Below, piece after piece: positions 1-6,994 of a DNA stretch of 11,900 bases; within the stretch, counting starts at the first letter, position 1, and each line of letters opens with the position of its first letter. The position numbers were made by a program, and so were the translations under genes. The notes under the pieces are model-generated. The model made no database searches and was not told the DNA's origin. It saw only the letters and a list, made by a program, of their open reading frames with translations. Source of the stretch: Bacteroidota bacterium (GTDB lineage: Bacteria; Bacteroidota; Bacteroidia; Flavobacteriales; Flavobacteriaceae); NCBI GenBank assembly GCA_022601215.1, contig JAHZIZ010000435.1, positions 1 to 11,900 of the forward strand. The letters are read 5' to 3'.

Positions 1-389
1 AAGCCTTTTCAGAAGGGAATAGAATTCAAGATATATTCACCAGCAATTTCGTTGCTGGACAGACGGGTAACGAAATCTTACTAAAATCCCTTTCCGAAGG
101 GAAGTTGGAAGGACTACGCCCTTCAATTTATACACACCCGCTAGGAGTCTATGGACATAGTGCAGGACCTACTATAGGAATGTGGGATAGCCAAGGGGGT
201 GTAGCGGGCACTGGAGATTACCCACTGTATAAAAATACAGTTTATGCCATCGAGTTAAATACAACGGTTACCTTAAAAGTATGGCAAAAGGATATTCGCA
301 TTATGCTGGAGGAAGCCGGGTTTTATGGCCAAGAAGGCTTTCGTTATGTCAACGGAAGACAAGAAGCGATTAAGGCCATTGAATGGTAA
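1..389 (+). CDS. M24 family metallopeptidase (Xaa-Pro aminopeptidase-like), 3' part only
   Basis: This is the C-terminal 128 residues of a protein whose start lies left of the window; the frame is open from base 3. The M24 'pita-bread' family uses two metal ions to remove N-terminal residues, classically before proline. Visible signatures in fragment numbering are THPLGVYGHSAGP, where H45 matches the usual metal-binding His and H52 the second conserved His, then YAIELN with E84, and RIMLEE with E103/E104. The two Glu sites correspond to the last two metal ligands of the family. The two Asp ligands would be upstream and cannot be seen. A TTG at 105 is not a plausible start because the family sequence continues upstream of it. 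The TAA stop directly abuts the stop of the opposing DoxX gene. The family call is firm; exact substrate preference is not knowable here. Confidence 0.88.
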   Translation, partial: AFSEGNRIQDIFTSNFVAGQTGNEILLKSLSEGKLEGLRPSIYTHPLGVYGHSAGPTIGMWDSQGGVAGTGDYPLYKNTVYAIELNTTVTLKVWQKDIRIMLEEAGFYGQEGFRYVNGRQEAIKAIEW

Positions 390-812
390 CTATTGCTGCA
401 TTTTTAAATATTTGTCTACGGAGTGTTTTCCAGAACCATAAAAGGAAAAGAAAATACACAATACAAGAGCACAACCAGCGAGGAGAAAATCCAATGGGTG
501 CATCGCGCCTGCAAAGTTAATAATGACGGCACCGATTAGTATTGGAAGCTGGGCGATTGCTGCCCATCTTGTTAATAATCCAACAGCAATGAGCAAGCCC
601 CCAATAAAATGAGCTGGAACTACATAATGAATGGCAATCATCTCACCAACAAGACTCTGCATGGGTTTAATTAATTCCAGTAATTCTAAAGTGTTTCCCA
701 TAAAATTAAAACCTTTTACTACAAGAAAGCCCCCTAAGGCTATACGTATAAAATCAAGTGGGTAGTAGGTGTGAGCATTCGCCCATTTGTTAAGTGTTTT
801 TATTGTTCCCAT
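390..812 (-). CDS. DoxX family membrane protein
   Basis: This is a 140-residue, very hydrophobic protein with about four membrane helices (roughly residues 19-38, 58-80, 86-102 and 108-126). The signature pieces are an N-terminal LDFIRIALGGFLVVKG and GGLLIAVGLLTRWAA, both typical of DoxX/DoxD-like proteins. Members include a subunit of archaeal thiosulfate:quinone oxidoreductase, but most bacterial members have no settled function, so none is assigned. I chose the ATG at 812 (MGTIKTLNKW), because family proteins begin shortly before helix 1. The frame stays open to an ATG at 896, which would add 28 residues (MRFIKIACNQ...) that look like read-through of the intergenic region. The gene follows the MFS gene on the same strand after 135 bp, so it may have its own promoter, although I found no strong match. 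Its stop touches the stop of the M24 gene. Confidence 0.82.
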   Translation of the reverse strand: MGTIKTLNKWANAHTYYPLDFIRIALGGFLVVKGFNFMGNTLELLELIKPMQSLVGEMIAIHYVVPAHFIGGLLIAVGLLTRWAAIAQLPILIGAVIINFAGAMHPLDFLLAGCALVLCIFFSFYGSGKHSVDKYLKMQQ

Positions 813-947
813 GAGTGCTACATATTGTTTAACACATATAAGATACTGATTTTTAGCGATATAAACTTGATTGCAGGCGATTTTTATAAAGCGCAATGAT
901 CAATATTTTGTAATAAATTAAGAAGAGTAACAATTTTGAGCGTGGCA

Positions 948-2267
948 TTAAGTTTTCTTATGATCGGTTATTTTGTAAAGTAAAAGAGTCGCTAGAAGAC
1001 CAATAACTGAAAAACCAACCAACATCCAAAAGGTGTTTTGGTGGCCTATTAGTCCGGGAGACTCGTCGAGTAGATATCCCATAGCCGCGCCAGCAAAAAT
1101 ATCTGGTGTATATCCAACTAGAGAGATGAGCCCAACGGCAGTTCCTGTTAGGACTAACGGAATTCGTCCTTCTTCCATGGTTGCAAAATATAAAGAGCGA
1201 GCTGCGTAAATTCCAGTAGCCGTAATGCAAACCGAAAGCAAGAAAAGATAATTGTCATTTGGAGTGATTATTCCAGTAGCGAATAGGACAGCGCCAATTA
1301 TACTAAAAATAAACCCATAAAGGAGCCATAAAGTTACTCTACTTTTATCGGCAATAAATCCAATAAGAACTCCAACTATAGGTCGAATAAACAATAAAAA
1401 GGTACCTACCTTCGCCGATTCAATTTCGTTATATTGCATTACGCTGTTGGCATAGGACGCAAATAATCCGGTGAGTTTATAACCAACATAAGCGCAGACA
1501 ATGATGATCATTAGTAACCAAACTGATTTGATTTTTAAAACAGTTCGAATGTCTTTTGTGGTTATTTTATCTAAAAGGATTTGTTTGTTTTTTTCTGAAG
1601 ACTTCAAGAAAAACCATACCAGTATTCCAATGAAAGCAACTACTGCCGAAGAGATCCAGATAACAAATTGAAATGCCGATTTACGCTCAACGAATTGAAT
1701 GTTGTCTATTTCACCCACGATGAAGAATGAAAATATCAAGACTCCTAGAAGACCAAATAAAGCTCCTACGAGTCCTCGTCCACCATCTAAAAATCCGAAT
1801 GCTTTTCCTTGATCGTATTTACCTCCCCAAATACGAGTTGCTTTAATCATCGGAGCCCAAAAAAGAAAAATAGTCGTGAATCCCCAATAACCATATAAAA
1901 TCTTTAAAGACAATAGAGAAGGATAAGTGCCATAAAACCAACCACCAAGGGCGGTTAACCAAAGGGCAAATGCAATTAACTTTCTGGGAGGGAATCTATC
2001 AGCCAAAGGACCTCCCAATAAATAGGAGGGAAGCGCTACAATACCATATACAGCTTGAATAGTTCCAAGTTCAAGATTTGTCATGCTAAATGCCTCTAAA
2101 ACCGTGGGTCTAAATACTCTTGTTAATACAAATGGCAAGATAAAAACGGCTTCTCCTGCAAGAATAAGTAGGAGTAGGTAAAAATATCTAGATGCTTTTA
2201 GAGTAGCGATAAGATGATAGGTATTAGGTTTCTTGATAAAGGATAATTTGCAATCCGTCAGGATCAC
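948..2267 (-). CDS. MFS transporter, substrate unknown
   Basis: This 439-residue protein has about twelve hydrophobic segments in two halves, separated by a charged cytoplasmic loop (about 222-247, rich in K/E/D). The MFS motif A is clear at 85-96 (GGPLADRFPPRK), with its degenerate counterpart GFIADKSR at 303-310. A conserved-looking stretch at 153-166 (QGKAFGFLDGGRGL) resembles anion/sugar-phosphate-type MFS proteins such as the YihN group, but this is too weak to name a substrate. The only canonical start before helix 1 is a GTG at 2267, which lies inside the VOC gene and gives a 44-base overlap and about 25 extra N-terminal residues. No ATG occurs until residue 62, after helix 1. It is probably co-transcribed with, and translationally coupled to, the upstream VOC and carboxylase genes. 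The family is certain; the start is not. Confidence 0.88.
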   Translation of the reverse strand: MILTDCKLSFIKKPNTYHLIATLKASRYFYLLLLILAGEAVFILPFVLTRVFRPTVLEAFSMTNLELGTIQAVYGIVALPSYLLGGPLADRFPPRKLIAFALWLTALGGWFYGTYPSLLSLKILYGYWGFTTIFLFWAPMIKATRIWGGKYDQGKAFGFLDGGRGLVGALFGLLGVLIFSFFIVGEIDNIQFVERKSAFQFVIWISSAVVAFIGILVWFFLKSSEKNKQILLDKITTKDIRTVLKIKSVWLLMIIIVCAYVGYKLTGLFASYANSVMQYNEIESAKVGTFLLFIRPIVGVLIGFIADKSRVTLWLLYGFIFSIIGAVLFATGIITPNDNYLFLLSVCITATGIYAARSLYFATMEEGRIPLVLTGTAVGLISLVGYTPDIFAGAAMGYLLDESPGLIGHQNTFWMLVGFSVIGLLATLLLYKITDHKKT

Positions 2268-2619
2268 GTAAGTAAAGATAGTAAGATCCCCATGGTCGAA
2301 GAACAGGGCCTCTTGTGGGCCATCTATCTTTACATCGATCTGCCCAGTACTGAATATCGGTTGTTTTAATCTGAATATCTATTTTGTCATGGGTTATCGA
2401 ATTTTCAAAGGCTTCCTGAAAGTAGTCATGTTCGGTTGAAATTTCTGAAATCTCAATAAATGCAGTACTGTTTTCAAACCCAACTTGACAAATGATGCCT
2501 TTTGAACCGTCGCCGTCATCGTATTTTTCAAAAACCTTTAATTCCAGAAGCTCGGTATAAAAAGTTTTGGAGGCCTCAAAGTTTTTAGTTCGTATGACGG
2601 TTTTCGCACTCAGCAACAT
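2224..2619 (-). CDS. VOC (glyoxalase/bleomycin resistance fold) family protein
   Basis: This 131-residue protein has the paired beta-alpha-beta-beta-beta layout of the vicinal oxygen chelate superfamily. It begins with a beta strand and the helix NFEASKTFYTELLELKVF (13-30), and ends with the typical last module GSYYLYLRDPDGLQIILYQ (111-129). The usual metal ligands are not where expected: the first-strand His is replaced in the region around T7-R10, and the Glu normally found after the terminal DPDG is hydrophobic (I125/I126). It may therefore be a non-metal, ligand-binding member rather than a lyase or epimerase. The ATG at 2619 lies 17 bp after the carboxylase stop, and its 3' end overlaps the MFS start, which suggests one operon. 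Position next to an acyl-CoA carboxylase recalls methylmalonyl-CoA epimerase, but the epimerase His residues are absent. The fold call is good; the function is unknown. Confidence 0.85.
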   Translation of the reverse strand: MLLSAKTVIRTKNFEASKTFYTELLELKVFEKYDDGDGSKGIICQVGFENSTAFIEISEISTEHDYFQEAFENSITHDKIDIQIKTTDIQYWADRCKDRWPTRGPVLRPWGSYYLYLRDPDGLQIILYQET

Positions 2620-2636
2620 GGATTTATTTGGTTTTA

Positions 2637-4265
2637 TTATACCTGTATCACACCTAAATTAAATGGTTTTTCTATGGGTGCATGGTTGGCAGCTTCTATG
2701 CCCATAGAGATCCAAGTTCTCGTATCTAGTGGGTTGATTACTCCATCAGTCCAAATCCTTGAGGCGGCATAGTAAGGTGAAATCTGATGGTCATAACGTG
2801 CCTTAATTTTATCATAGAGTTCTTTTTCTTCTTTTTCTGAGATTTCTTTTCCTTGTTTTTTTAAGGAAGCAGTTTCTATTTGTAATAGCACTTTTGCAGC
2901 AGAGTTTCCACTCATTACTGCAAGTTCGGCACTTGGCCAAGCAGCAATAAGTCTTGGATCATAAGCTTTACCACACATCGCATAGTTTCCTGCACCATAG
3001 GAATTTCCAATGACGATAGTGAATTTAGGTACCACACTATTACTCACGGCATTTACCATCTTTGCACCATCCTTAATGATTCCTCCATGTTCACTTTTAC
3101 TTCCCACCATGAACCCTGTTACGTCTTGTAGAAAAACTAACGGAATCTTTTTCTGGTTGCAATTGGCAATAAAGCGAGTTGCTTTATCCGCGCTATCACT
3201 ATAGATAACACCACCAAATTGCATCTCTCCTTTTTTGGTTTTAACGAGCTTTCTTTGATTGGCGACAATACCAACGGCCCAGCCATCGATTCGGGCATAA
3301 CCCGTTAAAATGGTTTTGCCATAGCCTTCTTTATATTCTTCAAATTCACTACCATCAACCAATCGTTTTACGATTTCTCGCATATCGTATTGGTCCGCGC
3401 GAGATTTTGGGAGGATACCAAAAATGTCTTCGGGGTTTTCGGTCGGTTTCTGAGCTGTTATTCTGTTAAAACCAGCTACCTCCGATTCCCCTATTTTACC
3501 TACAATACTTTTTATGGTATCCAAAGCATCTTTATCGTCTTTCGACTTATAATCGGTAACTCCGCTAATTTCACAATGTGTTGTTGCGCCTCCTAAGGTT
3601 TCATTGTCAATACTCTCTCCAATGGCCGCTTTTACCAAATAACTTCCCGCTAGAAAGATACTTCCAGTTTTATCAACGATGAGCGCTTCGTCACTCATAA
3701 TAGGAAGATAGGCACCTCCGGCAACACAACTTCCCATAACAGCGGCAATTTGTGTAATTCCCATACTACTCATCACGGCGTTGTTCCTAAATATCCGGCC
3801 AAAGTGTTCTTTATCCGGAAATATTTCATCTTGCATAGGTAAATAAACACCGGCACTATCTACTAGGTATATAATTGGCAACCTATTTTCTATGGCGATT
3901 TCTTGAGCTCGTAGGTTTTTCTTACCAGTAATTGGAAACCAGGCTCCTGCTTTTACAGTGGCATCGTTTGCCACTACCATGCATTGTTTCCCCTGAATAT
4001 ATCCAATTTTAACTACCACTCCACCACTAGGGCACCCGCCGTGTTCCTCGTACATACCTTCACCAGCAAAAGCTCCAATTTCGATTTTCGATTTTTTTGC
4101 ATCCAAAAGATAATCGATACGCTCACGTGCGGTCATTTTCCCTTTGGAATGATGCTTTTCAATGCGCTTTTGTCCACCGCCTAATTTAACTTTGGCGAGT
4201 TTTCTGCGTAATTCTGAAAGAAGTAGTTTGTTGTGGTCTTCGTTTTTATTGAAGTTGATATCCAT
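2637..4265 (-). CDS. Acyl-CoA carboxylase beta subunit, methylcrotonyl-CoA carboxylase-like
   Basis: This is the carboxyltransferase subunit of a biotin-dependent acyl-CoA carboxylase; it moves CO2 from carboxybiotin to an acyl-CoA in the cytoplasm. At 542 residues it is the usual full length. The N-terminal half has KMTARERIDYLLD (43-55), VDSAGVYLPMQ (135-145), HFGRIFRNNAVMSS (154-167) and MGSCVAGGAYLP (177-188). The C-terminal half has DVTGFMVGS (381-389) and NSYGAGNYAMCG (421-432). The VDS-G-YLP and GNSYGAGNY-MCG forms point to the methylcrotonyl-CoA carboxylase clade (leucine breakdown, 3-methylcrotonyl-CoA to 3-methylglutaconyl-CoA) rather than propionyl-CoA carboxylase, which typically shows DSGGAR. 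No alpha subunit (biotin carboxylase plus biotin carrier) is adjacent. The gene heads a probable operon with the VOC and MFS genes and is divergent from the CAL67264/ettA run. Substrate assignment is inference; the family is certain. Confidence 0.92.
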   Translation of the reverse strand: MDINFNKNEDHNKLLLSELRRKLAKVKLGGGQKRIEKHHSKGKMTARERIDYLLDAKKSKIEIGAFAGEGMYEEHGGCPSGGVVVKIGYIQGKQCMVVANDATVKAGAWFPITGKKNLRAQEIAIENRLPIIYLVDSAGVYLPMQDEIFPDKEHFGRIFRNNAVMSSMGITQIAAVMGSCVAGGAYLPIMSDEALIVDKTGSIFLAGSYLVKAAIGESIDNETLGGATTHCEISGVTDYKSKDDKDALDTIKSIVGKIGESEVAGFNRITAQKPTENPEDIFGILPKSRADQYDMREIVKRLVDGSEFEEYKEGYGKTILTGYARIDGWAVGIVANQRKLVKTKKGEMQFGGVIYSDSADKATRFIANCNQKKIPLVFLQDVTGFMVGSKSEHGGIIKDGAKMVNAVSNSVVPKFTIVIGNSYGAGNYAMCGKAYDPRLIAAWPSAELAVMSGNSAAKVLLQIETASLKKQGKEISEKEEKELYDKIKARYDHQISPYYAASRIWTDGVINPLDTRTWISMGIEAANHAPIEKPFNLGVIQV

Positions 4266-4283
4266 TTTGCAATTTGATTTGTG

Positions 4284-4291
4284 CTAAAATA
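4284..4291 (-). promoter_or_regulatory. Candidate -7 promoter element for the carboxylase operon
   Basis: Read on the minus strand this is TATTTTAG followed by C, close to the TAnnTTTG -7 element of Bacteroidota promoters. It would place transcription start about 12 nt before the carboxylase ATG. No clear TTG -33 element sits at the expected distance, so support is modest. Confidence 0.35.
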
Positions 4292-4348
4292 CGAAATGCC
4301 CTTTTACGCAGTAGTGTTTCTGTGAATATTTCCCGATATTTGTGGGCT

Positions 4349-4356
4349 TACTTTTA
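4349..4356 (+). promoter_or_regulatory. Candidate -7 promoter element for the small membrane protein/ettA/HAD run
   Basis: TACTTTTA followed by GC matches TAnnTTTG at all but the last base, and mirrors the opposing element at 4284-4291 (shared TTTTAGC or TTTAGC core). It would give a leader of about 33 nt before the ATG at 4396. A TTG -33 element is not evident, so this is a suggestion only. Confidence 0.3.
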
Positions 4357-4395
4357 GCATTAAAGCTGAAGCTTAGCAATTTAAACTTTCTGAAT

Positions 4396-4575
4396 ATGAT
4401 GAATAAAAATACCGTCCTAACTTGGGCAACTCTAATAATGATTATTGTAGGATGTGCGCTCATAGCGCTTGGAGCCTTTAGATATGACGATGTTGCTGGT
4501 TGGGGATTTGCCGCTGTTGGAATCGGATTTTTTGCTATAGCTTGGGTGTTTAATGCCCTTAAAGGAAGAGTGTAA
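4396..4575 (+). CDS. CAL67264-type small membrane protein
   Basis: This 59-residue protein has two hydrophobic helices (about 7-27 and 33-54) joined by a short polar turn FRYDDVAGW, and it ends with a basic tail ALKGRV. From memory I recognise it as the flavobacterial family labelled CAL67264; no biochemical function is known to me. The ATG at 4396 is followed at once by a second ATG at 4399, and either could start the protein; the form beginning MNKNTV is equally likely. A longer reading from a GTG at 4342 would run through the candidate promoter and adds a stretch unlike a protein terminus, so I rejected it. It lies 34 bp upstream of ettA on the same strand and is probably co-transcribed with it. 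That coupling to a translation factor is the only hint about its role. Confidence 0.8.
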   Translation: MMNKNTVLTWATLIMIIVGCALIALGAFRYDDVAGWGFAAVGIGFFAIAWVFNALKGRV

Positions 4576-4609
4576 TAAAGACTAATAACCATCAATTAAT
4601 ACCATATAT

Positions 4610-6301
4610 ATGTCTGACGATAAAAAAGTAATCTTTTCTATGTCAGGTCTAACTAAGACCTTTCAGAATGCGCAAACCCCTGTGCTTAAAAATATATACC
4701 TAAGTTTTTTCTACGGTGCGAAAATTGGAATTTTAGGTCTTAATGGAAGTGGTAAGTCCACTTTGCTTAAGATCATTGCCGGAGTGGATAAAAACTATCA
4801 AGGCGATGTTGTATTTTCTCCTGGATATACCGTTGGATATTTAGAACAGGAACCACAACTAGATCCTGAAAAAACAGTGATGGATGTCGTAAAAGAAGGA
4901 GCTGCCGAAACAGTAGCTATCTTAGATGAATATAATAGTATTAATGATCAATTTGGACTTGAAGAGGTCTATAGTGACGCAGATAAAATGCAAAAATTGA
5001 TGGATCGTCAAGCGGTGCTTCAGGATCAAATTGATGCCTCGAATGCTTGGGAGTTAGATACTAAACTTGAAATTGCAATGGATGCGCTGCGCACACCGGA
5101 CGCTGAAAAGAAAATTGGTGTTTTGTCTGGTGGAGAACGCCGACGAGTGGCCTTGTGCAGGTTGCTATTACAAGAACCAGATATACTATTACTAGATGAG
5201 CCTACGAACCACTTAGATGCAGAGAGTGTGCATTGGTTAGAACATCATTTGGCACAGTATAAAGGAACAGTAATTGCCGTGACTCACGATAGATATTTCT
5301 TAGATAATGTAGCGGGATGGATATTGGAATTAGATCGAGGAGAAGGAATTCCTTGGAAAGGTAATTACTCTTCATGGTTGGATCAGAAATCGAAGCGTTT
5401 AGCCCAAGAAAGCAAATCGGCATCCAAACGTCAGAAAACCTTAGAGCGAGAGTTAGAGTGGGTTCGACAAGGAGCGAAAGGACGTCAAACTAAACAAAAG
5501 GCGCGTTTAAAAAATTATGACAAATTGATGAGTCAGGACCAAAAGCAATTGGATGAGAAGCTTGAAATTTATATTCCAAATGGGCCTCGTTTAGGGACTA
5601 ATGTGATTGAGGCCAATGGCGTTAGTAAGGCGTACGACGATAAACTACTCTATGAAGATTTAAATTTCAACCTACCACAAGCTGGAATTGTGGGTATTAT
5701 TGGACCTAACGGAGCTGGTAAGACTACGATATTCAGAATGATTATGGGAGAAGAAACTCCAGATAAGGGAGAATTTAAGATAGGTGAGACTGCCAAAGTT
5801 GCTTATGTAGATCAGGCACACTCTAATATAGATGCCGAAAAATCCATATGGCAAAACTTTAGCGATGAACAAGAGTTGGTGATGATGGGAGGTAAACAAG
5901 TAAACTCCAGAGCTTATTTGAGTCGTTTCAATTTTAGTGGAAGTGAACAAAATAAAAAGGTGTCCTTATTATCAGGTGGAGAACGAAACCGACTGCATTT
6001 AGCTATGACGCTCAAAGAAGAAGGAAATGTCTTGTTGCTAGATGAGCCAACTAATGATTTAGACGTAAACACCTTACGTGCTTTAGAGGAAGGCCTAGAA
6101 AACTTTGCAGGATGCGCGGTGGTGATTAGTCACGACCGTTGGTTCTTGGATAGAATTTGCACCCATATACTGGCTTTTGAAGGTGATAGTCAGGTGTATT
6201 TCTTTGAAGGAGGATTTAGCGAATATGAGGAAAATAAAAAGCAACGCTTAGGGGGCGATTTAATTCCGAAGCGTATTAAATACAAGAAGCTCGTTAGATA
6301 A
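4610..6301 (+). CDS. ettA: Energy-dependent translational throttle protein EttA (ABC-F ATPase)
   Basis: EttA is a soluble ABC-F ATPase that binds the ribosomal E site and gates the first elongation steps according to ATP/ADP level. The 563 residues carry two complete nucleotide-binding domains and no membrane segment. Domain 1 has Walker A GLNGSGKST (43-51), signature LSGGE (172-176), Walker B LLLDEP with catalytic E197, and switch H226. Domain 2 has GPNGAGKTT (365-373), LSGGE (454-458), LLLDEP with E479, and H508. The 'arm' insertion lies around 94-140. The linker that contacts P-site tRNA spans about 242-326 and contains GRQTKQKARLKNY (291-303), a hallmark separating EttA from antibiotic-resistance ABC-F proteins. 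The RIKYKKL tail is also typical. The ATG at 4610 starts just before the first strand. No Shine-Dalgarno is seen, as is usual in this phylum. Confidence 0.96.
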   Translation: MSDDKKVIFSMSGLTKTFQNAQTPVLKNIYLSFFYGAKIGILGLNGSGKSTLLKIIAGVDKNYQGDVVFSPGYTVGYLEQEPQLDPEKTVMDVVKEGAAETVAILDEYNSINDQFGLEEVYSDADKMQKLMDRQAVLQDQIDASNAWELDTKLEIAMDALRTPDAEKKIGVLSGGERRRVALCRLLLQEPDILLLDEPTNHLDAESVHWLEHHLAQYKGTVIAVTHDRYFLDNVAGWILELDRGEGIPWKGNYSSWLDQKSKRLAQESKSASKRQKTLERELEWVRQGAKGRQTKQKARLKNYDKLMSQDQKQLDEKLEIYIPNGPRLGTNVIEANGVSKAYDDKLLYEDLNFNLPQAGIVGIIGPNGAGKTTIFRMIMGEETPDKGEFKIGETAKVAYVDQAHSNIDAEKSIWQNFSDEQELVMMGGKQVNSRAYLSRFNFSGSEQNKKVSLLSGGERNRLHLAMTLKEEGNVLLLDEPTNDLDVNTLRALEEGLENFAGCAVVISHDRWFLDRICTHILAFEGDSQVYFFEGGFSEYEENKKQRLGGDLIPKRIKYKKLVR

Positions 6302-6990
6302 TGTTATCGCAAATAAAAGCAATTGCATTCGATGCAGATGATACGTTGTGGGTAAACGAAACTTTGTTTCGCGAGGCTGAGCGTGACTTTTGTGTGTTGA
6401 TGAAAGATTTTCTACCTCAAGAAGAGTGCAATAAGCGTTTATTTGAAATGGAAATGAAAAATCTTCCAATGTATGGGTATGGAATCAAACCATTTACATT
6501 GTCCTTAGTAGAAGCCGCCATTGAGTTTTCTGAAGGACAGGTATCCAATACAATTATATCCGAAATTATTGGGATAGGAAAACGAATGTTGGAAGCTCCC
6601 GTAGAGCTAATTGATGGAATTGAGGGAACTTTGGAGTACCTATCTTCTAAGTACCGACTGGTGATGGCTACTAAAGGTGATTTATTAGATCAAGAGCGTA
6701 AGTTGATTAAATCGGGATTAGAGCCCTATTTTCACCACATAGAAATTGTAAGTGATAAACAACCTAGACACTATCAGAAATTGGTCAATCATTTAGACAT
6801 TCTATCTGGAGAATTTTTGATGGTTGGAAATAGTGTGAAAAGTGATATTCTTCCAGTGTTAGATATTGGCGGACATGCCTTTCATGTTCCGTTTCATACT
6901 ACATGGATACACGAACGGGTAAAAGAGCCCGTTACGCATCCAAATTTTAGATTGCTAACAAGGGCTTCTGAAATGTTAGATATTCTATAA
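6301..6990 (+). CDS. HAD-superfamily hydrolase
   Basis: This 229-residue cytoplasmic phosphatase-like enzyme has all four HAD motifs: I, FDADDTLW with nucleophile D11 and acid/base D13; II, the Thr in MATKGD (T124); III, the Lys in SDKQ (K153); and IV, GNSVKSDI with D182. A helical cap (about 18-100) between motifs I and II indicates a C1-type cap, as in phosphoglycolate phosphatase or haloacid dehalogenase relatives. D13 favours a phosphatase or phosphotransferase over a dehalogenase. The substrate cannot be told from sequence. The ATG shares one base with the ettA stop (TAATG), a classic coupled arrangement, so it is expressed with ettA. It ends 4 bp before the opposing Asp-box protein gene. 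Confidence 0.92.
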   Translation: MLSQIKAIAFDADDTLWVNETLFREAERDFCVLMKDFLPQEECNKRLFEMEMKNLPMYGYGIKPFTLSLVEAAIEFSEGQVSNTIISEIIGIGKRMLEAPVELIDGIEGTLEYLSSKYRLVMATKGDLLDQERKLIKSGLEPYFHHIEIVSDKQPRHYQKLVNHLDILSGEFLMVGNSVKSDILPVLDIGGHAFHVPFHTTWIHERVKEPVTHPNFRLLTRASEMLDIL

Positions 6991-6994
6991 TGGG

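Noticed and set aside
2224..2619. VOC gene as methylmalonyl-CoA epimerase
   Set aside because: The His residues and the terminal Glu that bind metal in the epimerase are absent, and the neighbouring carboxylase is of the methylcrotonyl rather than the propionyl type.
4342..4395. GTG start giving the small membrane protein 18 extra residues
   Set aside because: The extension overlaps a candidate promoter, and the doubled ATG at 4396/4399 fits the family start.
4284..4595. A 103-codon minus-strand open frame over the small membrane protein gene
   Set aside because: It is antisense to a recognisable conserved protein, has low-complexity Ala/Pro/Ile composition and no family resemblance.
5672..5950. 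A 92-codon minus-strand open frame inside ettA
   Set aside because: It lies opposite the second ATPase domain of ettA and resembles no protein family.
4610..6301. ABC-F protein as an antibiotic-resistance factor
   Set aside because: The GRQTKQKARL linker, overall length and RIKYKKL tail match EttA, a housekeeping translation factor.
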